Part shown: positions 7,712-16,562 of the stretch, piece by piece | How positions within the stretch are numbered: the first letter of the stretch is position 1 | Layout of the letters: each line of letters starts with the position of its first letter | Origin: Levilactobacillus mulengensis | GTDB taxonomy: Bacteria > Bacillota > Bacilli > Lactobacillales > Lactobacillaceae | Assembly (NCBI RefSeq): GCF_003946045.1 | Contig: NZ_RHNW01000014.1 | Location: 1 to 64,000, forward strand | DNA: 64,000 nucleotides | Reading direction: 5' to 3' | Notes under the pieces: generated by a model | Told to the model about the DNA's origin: nothing | Seen by the model: the letters and a program-made list of their open reading frames with translations, nothing else | Databases searched by the model: none | Made by a program: the position numbers and the translations under genes

Positions 7712-9316
7712 TTAATCGTCCAGTAAGTCGACGGCCTTGCCTTCAACGGGTAAGGCGGCCTTGTAACCGGCGATAAATTCATTCGAGCCTTGCACACCAG
7801 CTGGGTCAGGGTCGACCGTGGTGCTGTCGGGATTGGCAAAGACCTTGTTGTCCAGGAAGTCCTCCAACGTTTCGTTGGTATCCTTGTCCGTGACGTAGAA
7901 GCCAAGGACTGCCATCCCCCAAGGACCACCCTCGCCGGCATTACTGGTGACGGTGATTGGCGTGTTCAACGAGTCGGCTAAGACCTGTTGCCCCACCTTA
8001 GGCGTCCGGAACAGGCCACCCTGAGCAATCAAGGAATCCAAATGAATGTGTTCCTCGTTAGCCAGGATGTCCATGCCAATCTTCAATGGGGCAAATGCAG
8101 CGTACAACTGCGTCTTCACGAAGTTGGCCAAGGTGAAGTTGCTGTTCGGTGTCCGGACAAACAGTGGCCGGCCAGCTGTCATCTTGGTGATGTTTTCACC
8201 GGAGAGGTAACTGTAGTTCAACAGGCCCCCGGCGTTGGCATCGCCCTCCGTTGACTTGTTAAATAACGCCCCGTACAATTCGTCGGGCTTCAAGTCAACC
8301 CCAATCGTTTGGGCAAATTCCTTAAACAGGTTGACCCAAGCGTTGATATCGGAAGAACAGTTGTTGGTGTGGACCATGGCAACTGGCAGACCAGTTGGGG
8401 TTGTGACCAAGTCGATGTCGCGGTGAACGGCCTTCATGGGTTGGTCCAAGACCACCATGGAGAAGGCTGACGTCCCCGCGGAAATGTTCCCGGTCCGTTC
8501 GCGAACGGCGTTGGTACCAACCATCCCGGTCCCAGCATCCCCTTCAGGCGGTGCCATCACGCTACCGGCGGTCAGGTTGCCATTCGGATCCAATAACTTG
8601 GCGCCATCGGTCGTTAAGTTACCGGCCGGTTGACCCGCTAAGAGCACCTTGGGCAAGATTTCCTTGATATCCCAGTGGTACTGCCGCACGGACTTAACGT
8701 CTCTGAATTTTTCTAATAATTTTTCATCATAATCTTTGGTGTAACTGTCGATTGGGAACATCCCGGAGGCATCCCCGATTCCAATGACCCGTTCACCAGA
8801 GAGTTGCCAGTGTACGTAGCCGGCCAACGTCGTGAAGAACGTCACGTCCTTGACGTGGTCCTCCTGGTTGAGGATAGCTTGGTACAAATGAGCGATACTC
8901 CAACGTTGTGGCACGTTAAAGTCGAATAAATCCGTCAGCTCATCGGCGGCCTGCGCCGTGATGTTGTTCCGCCAAGTGCGGAATGGCACCAGTAGCTCAT
9001 CGTCTTCATTAAAGGCCATGTACCCGTGCATCATGGCACTGACCCCGATTGACCCGATTTTGGTCAACGGAACGTGATACTTCGTTTGTACTTCCGCAGC
9101 CATTTCTTGGTAACTGGCTTGAATCCCGGCCCAAACGTTTTCCAAGGAATACGTCCAAACGCCCTTCTTCAACTCGTTTTCCCAAACGTAACTGCCCGAA
9201 GCAATCGTTTTAAAGTCGGGAGTGACTAAGACGGCCTTGATCCGCGTGGAACCCAGTTCGATCCCCAACGAGATGTTACCGCTTTCAACATCCTGAATAA
9301 TATTCTCCGCACTCAT
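7712..9316 (-). CDS. araB: L-ribulokinase, FGGY family
   Basis: ATP-dependent kinase of 534 aa that phosphorylates L-ribulose at O5. The N-terminal ISLGIELGSTRIKAVLV is the phosphate-1 motif of the ASKHA fold; EGDAGTGMVGTNAV and the C-terminal SNAGEGGPWGMAV are the ATP-site regions of the second domain. Length and wording match the lactobacillus-type AraB, which differs from the E. coli enzyme. First gene of the operon; the AraR-controlled promoter lies 60-120 nt upstream. Start ATG at 9316 preceded by AGGGAGGTTAATCGC. Confidence 0.93.
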   Translation of the reverse strand: MSAENIIQDVESGNISLGIELGSTRIKAVLVTPDFKTIASGSYVWENELKKGVWTYSLENVWAGIQASYQEMAAEVQTKYHVPLTKIGSIGVSAMMHGYMAFNEDDELLVPFRTWRNNITAQAADELTDLFDFNVPQRWSIAHLYQAILNQEDHVKDVTFFTTLAGYVHWQLSGERVIGIGDASGMFPIDSYTKDYDEKLLEKFRDVKSVRQYHWDIKEILPKVLLAGQPAGNLTTDGAKLLDPNGNLTAGSVMAPPEGDAGTGMVGTNAVRERTGNISAGTSAFSMVVLDQPMKAVHRDIDLVTTPTGLPVAMVHTNNCSSDINAWVNLFKEFAQTIGVDLKPDELYGALFNKSTEGDANAGGLLNYSYLSGENITKMTAGRPLFVRTPNSNFTLANFVKTQLYAAFAPLKIGMDILANEEHIHLDSLIAQGGLFRTPKVGQQVLADSLNTPITVTSNAGEGGPWGMAVLGFYVTDKDTNETLEDFLDNKVFANPDSTTVDPDPAGVQGSNEFIAGYKAALPVEGKAVDLLDD

Positions 9317-9375
9317 GCGATTAACCTCCCTAGCGCTGTTGGCTAGTTAATTCTGTAACTTATGACTCAACACAA

Positions 9376-9433
9376 GAATTGTACAATTTTTATTCGCATA
9401 AATCAAGAACAAATTATATTTGTACGGATTATT
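9376..9433 (-). promoter_or_regulatory. araBDA promoter with two AraR-like operators
   Basis: On the minus strand, TTGATT (9401-9406) and TACAAT (9378-9383) are separated by exactly 17 nt. A perfect palindrome AATTGTACAATT (9377-9388) covers the -10. A second site, AATAATCCGTACAAAT on the minus strand (9418-9433), lies upstream of the -35 and its half CCGTACAAAT matches the known AraR box half. Two boxes bracketing the promoter fit AraR repression by looping, as in Bacillus. The rest of 9434-9683 shows only one possible repeat remnant near 9528-9553. Confidence 0.75.
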
Positions 9434-9683
9434 CGCCTAATTCAATCGTATCAAGGGGTTTAGGTGTCTATAATTCTTGCTAGGCTGAAATTACAGCAAG
9501 ATTATCGTCCATAAAATGGAAGATAACTGGGTGAAACTGCCCTATTTTCGCCAAGACCGACGTCCAAAAGATTGGTTGTTTCCTGGATTATGTACTTATC
9601 CGGATAAGTAATCATTCCAATTCGCGGTCGTCTCTGACAATTCACGGCATGCGTTCCTTAATTTGCCGAATCCATTTTGGCCA

Positions 9684-9719
9684 CAAAAAAGCGAACCCGG
9701 CAGTTTCACCAAGTTCGCT
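9684..9719 (-). terminator. araR terminator
   Basis: Arms AGCGAAC (9690-9696) and GTTCGCT (9713-9719) with further G-C pairs inside; followed on the minus strand by TTTTTTG. It separates araR from the araBDA promoter. Confidence 0.8.
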
Positions 9720-9751
9720 CGCTCATACTCATTATTGATCAAACCAGACGA

Positions 9752-10837
9752 CTATTCCCCGTCCGGCAGCTTAATCGCTGAATGACGCTTCACAATTTCT
9801 GGTTGGTACGTGATATTCTCCACCTGATCATGGTTCAGCAGTTTGATCATGGCGTTGGCCGCATCGGCCCCCATACGTTCCTTCTCGTGATTCATGGTCG
9901 TCAGGGACGGCGTGAAGTATTCCCCAATTTGATAGTTATCAAAGCCCGTGACCGAAATATCTTCCGGGACCCGGACGCCGTTAGACTTCAAGTAGTCGAT
10001 CACATGAATCGCCAGCTGGTCGTTGTAGCAGACGATGGCGGTTGGCGCCTCCGTTTGCTGCAGGTAGCCGTTGATACGCTCGTAGATTTTCTCGGATGAT
10101 TCCCCCGATTGGTACATGATGATGTTACTCATATAGGAATACTCGGGATGCTCCTGGTAGGCCCGGACAAATCCGTTCATCCGATAGACCCCTTGGATAT
10201 CATCCACCTGGAAGATTCCCAGGATACTCTTATGGCCCAGCTCAAACAGGTAGCGCATCATGTTCTGCTCGGCGGTCAGGTCATCGGTATCCACGTAGGG
10301 AAAGTCCAGCTTGGGATAGTGCGCGTTGATGAACAACGTCGGCAACTCATCATCCTTGATTTCCTGATAAAGATCCTCGTTGGGATTGGGCAAGGCACTC
10401 TGGGTGGGTTCGATAATCAGCCCAGCCACCTTGCTGTCCAACATGTTGATGAGGCTCTTGCGCTCCTTATCGTGCATGTTATGCGTGTTACTGATCAAGA
10501 TTGAGTAACCGGCCTTGGACAACACCTGGTCGATGCCAGAAATGATATTCGGGAATATGTAGTCCGCGATATGGGTGGTGATGACGCCAATCAACTTGGT
10601 ATCGGTTGGCGTTGACCAATCCTTATGCCAGTCCTGGACGAACATACCGCCCCCTTGAATCCGGTAAATGAAGTGATCACTTTCCAGATCCCCCACGGCC
10701 CGGCGCACCGTGTAGCGGCTCACCGCGTATTGTTTCATTAGCTCGGACTCCGTCGGTAGCTTTTCATCCACCTGATATTTGCCCGAGATGATATCTTCTT
10801 TTAAGCCATCTTTGACTTTCTGATATTTATTTTCCAT
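9752..10837 (-). CDS. araR: Arabinose-responsive repressor AraR (GntR/LacI hybrid)
   Basis: Transcriptional repressor of 361 aa. Residues 1-70 form a GntR-type winged helix (YQKVKDGLKEDIISGKY, LPTESELMKQYAVSRYTVRRA). The rest is a LacI/periplasmic-binding-like effector domain (GVITTHIADYIFPNIISGID; VPEDISVTGFDNYQIGEYF; PSLTTMNHEKERMGADAA). This domain combination with this setting is AraR, which binds L-arabinose and releases its operators. It lies directly upstream of the ara operon on the same strand and has its own terminator. GAGGTGCTAAC precedes the ATG. Confidence 0.93.
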   Translation of the reverse strand: MENKYQKVKDGLKEDIISGKYQVDEKLPTESELMKQYAVSRYTVRRAVGDLESDHFIYRIQGGGMFVQDWHKDWSTPTDTKLIGVITTHIADYIFPNIISGIDQVLSKAGYSILISNTHNMHDKERKSLINMLDSKVAGLIIEPTQSALPNPNEDLYQEIKDDELPTLFINAHYPKLDFPYVDTDDLTAEQNMMRYLFELGHKSILGIFQVDDIQGVYRMNGFVRAYQEHPEYSYMSNIIMYQSGESSEKIYERINGYLQQTEAPTAIVCYNDQLAIHVIDYLKSNGVRVPEDISVTGFDNYQIGEYFTPSLTTMNHEKERMGADAANAMIKLLNHDQVENITYQPEIVKRHSAIKLPDGE

Positions 10838-10923
10838 GTTAGCACCTCATCAATGCACTTATTCTACCGGTTTTCGGCGGCCGTTTCAAATAAATATCAT
10901 AATAATCGGAATTCATTAGACAA

Positions 10924-11814
10924 TTAACTATAGAAGGCAGACAACGCAATATTCTGATCATGGTTGCCAAATCCCTGACCGAAAATAGTACAGCCACCGG
11001 ACTTTTTAGCATCTTTTTTAACCTCGAAACGAATGGTCCAGGTCTCCTGATCCGTTGGTAAATCATCCAAACAAACATCGGTGAAGGGTTGCCCATCCAG
11101 ATAGGTGCCGTGGTCCGTGACCCGCAAGATTTTGAGAATCCCATACTGGTTAACGTTGTCCGGCACCCAGTCGGGCGTATACTTCCCACGGATATCGGAA
11201 AAGTCGCCGGGACTCCGCCACGTGCCAATTTCCTTACCATTAATGGAAAACGTAATGTCGGACGGCCAGGTATTGTTGGAGAACGGAAATTCCGAGCCCA
11301 ACTCGACGGACAGGTCGAGCATCTCCAGGTGCTCCCCCCGTTGGAGGAAGTTAGGCGTGCGGTACTCGACATACCCATCGTTGAACCAGATCATCCCGGC
11401 ATTCATCCGCTCGGGAAACATGAAGAACTTGGGATTGTCCACCTTGCCAATGTAGCCATCAGGACCGGCCAACCCACACGACGGCTGCACGGAGTACTCC
11501 GTGTAGTGGCCAACCGGGATGGTGGTCTGGTGAACCTTGAAGTCTGGATAAATGGCCTGAGGGAACTTGACCTCAATCGTGTCGACATGTAAGGAAGAAA
11601 TCTTCTGGTGACCAACCCGCTTGCTGGCAATCAGCCCGGCCGTCTCCAGCTTGCGCAGGTGTTTGGTGACGATGGCACTGCTTAAATCCAAATGACCAGC
11701 TAAATCCTGCACACTCATCGGTTGACCGGACAACAATTGAATGATTTTCAATCGGACGGGACTTGCCAAGGCCTCGTAGACCGGTAAAGATGTTTCTGTT
11801 AAGTCTAATTGCAT
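10924..11814 (-). CDS. ArsR-type winged-helix regulator with beta-rich C-terminal domain
   Basis: 296 aa. Residues 10-75 form an ArsR-like winged helix (YEALASPVRLKIIQLL, MSVQDLAGHLDLSSAIVTKHLRKLE). The remaining 200 residues contain no metal-binding cysteines typical of small ArsR proteins; they are rich in aromatics and predicted beta strands (GMIWFNDGYVEY, FSINGKEIGTW). I infer an effector domain, perhaps carbohydrate-related, because the gene is divergent from the GH43-MFS operon 275 nt away and follows the ara genes. Likely a local regulator of arabinan use; ligand unknown. Confidence 0.75.
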   Translation of the reverse strand: MQLDLTETSLPVYEALASPVRLKIIQLLSGQPMSVQDLAGHLDLSSAIVTKHLRKLETAGLIASKRVGHQKISSLHVDTIEVKFPQAIYPDFKVHQTTIPVGHYTEYSVQPSCGLAGPDGYIGKVDNPKFFMFPERMNAGMIWFNDGYVEYRTPNFLQRGEHLEMLDLSVELGSEFPFSNNTWPSDITFSINGKEIGTWRSPGDFSDIRGKYTPDWVPDNVNQYGILKILRVTDHGTYLDGQPFTDVCLDDLPTDQETWTIRFEVKKDAKKSGGCTIFGQGFGNHDQNIALSAFYS

Positions 11815-11972
11815 CGTAATGCGCTCCTCTTCACAAAGTTTTTTGCTCTTTAATATTTACCATTAGGTTAAGTAAATCAAAACTAATCGGCAATGTATCC
11901 GCTAACATTTAATATTATAGTTAATCCAGCCACGAAAAACAAACTTTTTTGTAGAAAGATTAACAAAAGTGG

Positions 11973-12001
11973 TTGACAGCGTTTTCATCCGGTTGTATAT
12001 T
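11973..12001 (+). promoter_or_regulatory. GH43 operon promoter with overlapping cre site
   Basis: TTGACA (11973-11978), 17-nt spacer, TATATT (11996-12001). The sequence TGACAGCGTTTTCA (11974-11987) matches the CcpA cre consensus at all but one informative position and overlaps the -35 box, so carbon catabolite repression is expected. The intergenic space is shared with the divergent ArsR-type gene. Confidence 0.8.
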
Positions 12002-12089
12002 TCATATGTACTTATTTATTAGGATTTATTTGGAAATAGCAATTTTAAGTCCTTACAAATTATTCAGCCAAAGGAGAGATTGATTTAAT

Positions 12090-13070
12090 ATGGTACAAGC
12101 ACAGGATTACATCAACCCACTCATTGTTCAACGGGCAGATCCTTACATCTACAAGCACACTGATGGTTACTACTACTTCACTGCTTCCGTTCCTGCCTAC
12201 AACTTAATTGAAATTCGCCGGGCAAAAACCTTAAACGGGTTGGCCAACGCTGCACCCCGGACTATCTGGCGTAAACACCCAGATGGTAGCGGTGCCATGA
12301 GCCAATTGATCTGGGCACCCGAATTACACTACATTGATGGTAAATGGTTCATCTACTTCGCCGCTTCCCATACCAAGGAATTCGACCACAACGGGATGTT
12401 CCAACACCGGATGTACTGTATTGAATGCGACAATCCAGATCCCATGCGTGACGAATCCGACTGGATCGAACATGGCCGGGTTGAAACGCCAATGGATACC
12501 TTCGCTTTAGATGCTACGGTCTTTGAAGCCCAAGACAAGTTGTACTACGTTTGGGCCCAAAAGGATCCCGCAATCAAAGGGAACTCCAACATCTACATCG
12601 CTGAAATGGAAAATCCTTGGACGCTGAAGAGCAAGCCAGTGATGCTGACGAAGCCTGAATACGACTGGGAAACGAAGATTTTCTGGGTCAACGAAGGTCC
12701 TGCCGTGTTACACCGTAACGGTCGGTTCTTCCTCACCTACTCCGCCAGCGCGACCGACGAAAACTATGCCATGGGCATGCTGAGTGTTCCTGAAGATACT
12801 GATTTGCTGGACGCCGCCAACTGGACCAAGTCCAAGACGCCTGTTTTCCAAAGCAACATGCCAATTCACCAATTTGGCCCAGGTCACAACTCCTTCACGG
12901 TTGCCGAAGATGATAAAACCGATATCTTAGTTTACCATTGCCGGAACTACACCGACATCAAGGGCGACCCACTGTATGATCCAAACCGTCACACGATGGT
13001 TCAGCCGTTCACTTGGAATGATGATGGCACACCAAACTTTGGCAAGCCAGTTCCATACAATTACAAATAG
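12090..13070 (+). CDS. GH43 alpha-L-arabinofuranosidase
   Basis: Five-bladed beta-propeller glycosidase of 326 aa. The three catalytic acids can be placed: D17 in RADPYIY (base), D141 in ALDATVF (pKa modulator) and E202 in VNEGPAV (acid). The sequence pattern (SQLIWAPELHYIDGKWFIYF, QFGPGHNSF) fits the exo-acting alpha-1,5-L-arabinofuranosidase branch (GH43_26). No signal peptide, so it acts inside the cell on imported arabino-oligosaccharides. AAAGGAGAG lies before the ATG. It is followed after 14 nt by the symporter gene, forming an operon. Confidence 0.92.
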   Translation: MVQAQDYINPLIVQRADPYIYKHTDGYYYFTASVPAYNLIEIRRAKTLNGLANAAPRTIWRKHPDGSGAMSQLIWAPELHYIDGKWFIYFAASHTKEFDHNGMFQHRMYCIECDNPDPMRDESDWIEHGRVETPMDTFALDATVFEAQDKLYYVWAQKDPAIKGNSNIYIAEMENPWTLKSKPVMLTKPEYDWETKIFWVNEGPAVLHRNGRFFLTYSASATDENYAMGMLSVPEDTDLLDAANWTKSKTPVFQSNMPIHQFGPGHNSFTVAEDDKTDILVYHCRNYTDIKGDPLYDPNRHTMVQPFTWNDDGTPNFGKPVPYNYK

Positions 13071-13084
13071 GGGCGAAATAAAAA

Positions 13085-14365
13085 ATGGATAATGCAAAAA
13101 CTGAATCAAAACATTTCTGGGGGTTCCCATTCTCTCACTTTAGTTACTTCTTTATCTGGGCTGTTGTCAACGGGTATTTAACCCTTTGGTTGGAACAAGT
13201 TGCTCACTTAAACGGGACTGAATCCGGGATGATTTTCTCCATGATGGCCGGGATTTCCTTGATCTTCCAACCAGTCTTTGGGGTTGTTTCCGATAAGTTA
13301 CTCTTCAAGAAGACTTTGATCTTAACGATTTCTATCGTCGGGATCTTCATCGGGCCTTACTTCCAATGGGCCTTCATGCCACTGCTGCACATTAACACGG
13401 TATTAGTTGCCATTGTGACTGGGACTTTCCTCAGTTTCATCTTAAACGGTGGTGTTTCCGTTATTGAACAATACGTTCAACGTGCTAGTTTAGCCAACGG
13501 TTTCGAATACGCCCACTCTCGGGTTGGGGGTTCTGTTGCCGGGGTTGTTGCTTCATTAGTTGCCGGCCGGGTATTCCTCTGGAAGCCAAACTCAATCTTC
13601 TGGGCATGTACCATTGCTGCTATTATTTTAACTGGTTTACTGATTTTCTCTGACAAAGTTGATATGGACAATGCCTCCGCTGCCGGTGATACTTCCGACT
13701 CTCTGGACATGAAGACGGTTCTTTCCGTGTTCAAGATCAAGAACCTTTGGGTTTTGGCTATCTTCTACATGGGTGCTTCTGCCTTGTTCGATGTCTTTGA
13801 CCAACAATTTATCATCTTCTTCAAGACTTTCTTTGACACGGCTGCTCAAGGGACCTTGGTTTACTCTTACATGAGTTCCGCCCAAACGGCCATTGAATTC
13901 TGCTTAATGTTCCCAATGCCTTGGATCATCAACAAGATTGGTTCTCGGAATGGGTTGATCATCTACGGGTTCCTGACTTGTATCCGGATCTTAGGGTCTG
14001 CTTTATCCCCTAACTGGATTTGGATCGTCGGCTTCCGTCTGTTGGCTGGTCTGGAAATGCCATTGCTGTTAACTTCTATTATGAAGTACATCGCTGGTGC
14101 CTTCGATATTCGTTTGTACGCCACGGTTTACGCCCTCGCGTCGAACTTCGCTAAACAGATTTCCGTCTTCATCTTCTCAACGGTTGCTGGGAGCATGTAC
14201 GACAAGATTGGTTACCAACACACTTACGTTATCATGGGTGTCGTTGTCTTCTTCATTACCTTGTTCGCTGCCTTCATGTTGAAGAAGGAAGACCCTGTCC
14301 AAGCTGGTGAAGTTGAAGCACCTGACGACGCTAAAACTGAAACGGCGACGACTAGTCAAGAATGA
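13085..14365 (+). CDS. MFS oligosaccharide:H+ symporter (LacY-like family)
   Basis: Integral membrane protein of 426 aa with about 12 hydrophobic segments. FSHFSYFFIWAVVNGYLTLW at the N-terminus, FGVVSDKLLFKK between helices 2 and 3, and FEYAHSRVGGS in the first half are hallmarks of the oligosaccharide:H+ symporter family (LacY, RafB, CscB). The C-terminus is a short acidic tail. Co-transcribed with the intracellular GH43 enzyme, so arabino-oligosaccharide uptake is the likely role; the substrate is inferred from context only. Confidence 0.87.
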   Translation: MDNAKTESKHFWGFPFSHFSYFFIWAVVNGYLTLWLEQVAHLNGTESGMIFSMMAGISLIFQPVFGVVSDKLLFKKTLILTISIVGIFIGPYFQWAFMPLLHINTVLVAIVTGTFLSFILNGGVSVIEQYVQRASLANGFEYAHSRVGGSVAGVVASLVAGRVFLWKPNSIFWACTIAAIILTGLLIFSDKVDMDNASAAGDTSDSLDMKTVLSVFKIKNLWVLAIFYMGASALFDVFDQQFIIFFKTFFDTAAQGTLVYSYMSSAQTAIEFCLMFPMPWIINKIGSRNGLIIYGFLTCIRILGSALSPNWIWIVGFRLLAGLEMPLLLTSIMKYIAGAFDIRLYATVYALASNFAKQISVFIFSTVAGSMYDKIGYQHTYVIMGVVVFFITLFAAFMLKKEDPVQAGEVEAPDDAKTETATTSQE

Positions 14366-14395
14366 CCGTCAACGCTTAAGTAATTAGATTTGAAA

Positions 14396-14436
14396 TGGAG
14401 GGGAGGCCAATCGCGGCCGCCCCTCTTTTCTTTGGG
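14396..14436 (+). terminator. Terminator of the GH43-symporter operon
   Basis: GAGGGG-A-GGCC pairs with GGCC-G-CCCCTC across a 6-nt loop, followed by TTTTCTTT. It lies about 30 nt past the symporter stop. Confidence 0.75.
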
Positions 14437-14456
14437 GTTTTCGCGGATGTTGTCTG

Positions 14457-14720
14457 CGCCTCCGGGCTGGTTAAAATGGGCCGGGACGCGGGGCTGTCCG
14501 TTCCCGCCGGCGAGCTCAAAGTGCCCTGCTGTGGGGCCGGTTTCCGCCTGAGGACCGGGCTCCCACCTCAACTTTGAGCCAAAGATCGGTCTCAAAGGTT
14601 GTCCCATGGACTAAGTAGCGAAAAACACGCTACTTAGTCCATCGACACAGCTGGTCACTTTGGCCCGCCTCTGGTCACTAACATCCACCAACGTGGTCCA
14701 TTTTCACCAGTCCTGCGGCT
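14457..14720 (+). repeat. Structured intergenic element, copy 4 (type A, complete)
   Basis: Ends GCCTCCGGGCTGGTTAAAAT and ATTTTCACCAGTCCTGCGGC. Hairpin A is a perfect 13-bp stem GGACTAAGTAGCG/CGCTACTTAGTCC; hairpin B is CTTTGAG/CTCAAAG; the outer stem reads CAAAGTG/CACTTTG where copy 1 has CAAGCCG/CGGCTTG, a clear set of compensatory changes. It lies between the symporter terminator and the GH51 gene. Confidence 0.88.
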
Positions 14721-14779
14721 TACATCCGCGTAGCCCCTATTCGCGCTTTATCACTAATCAACGGGCATTCTGTAGAACT

Positions 14780-16367
<1,588 letters not shown>

Positions 16368-16396
16368 ACCTGTCTTATTAAATGAGCGACTAGCAA

Positions 16397-16445
16397 AAAA
16401 GATTCGCATCCGCAACTTTGCGCGGACGCGAATCTTTTGGTTTTC
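16397..16445 (+). terminator. GH51 gene terminator
   Basis: Long stem AAAAGATTCGC-A-TCCGC with GCGGA-C-GCGAATCTTTT, then a T-rich run. The A-rich left flank means it may also work for the converging UvrA-like gene. Confidence 0.85.
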
Positions 16446-16486
16446 TTTTATTTTTTTGATACATATTTGCGTTCTTACTGAACCTT

Positions 16487-16545
16487 CTCCGGCTGGAACC
16501 GGCCCCACAGCAGAGCAGCTTGAATTCACCGCCGGAAACGGAAAG
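16487..16545 (-). repeat. Structured intergenic element, copy 5 (fragment)
   Basis: CTCCGGCTGGAACC, GGCCCCACAGCAG and CACCGCCGGAAACGGA are reverse-complement type A words; only the segment from hairpin C to the conserved GTTCCCGGCGG end is left. Confidence 0.65.
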
Positions 16546-16562
16546 TCGATCCCTTTTCATCC

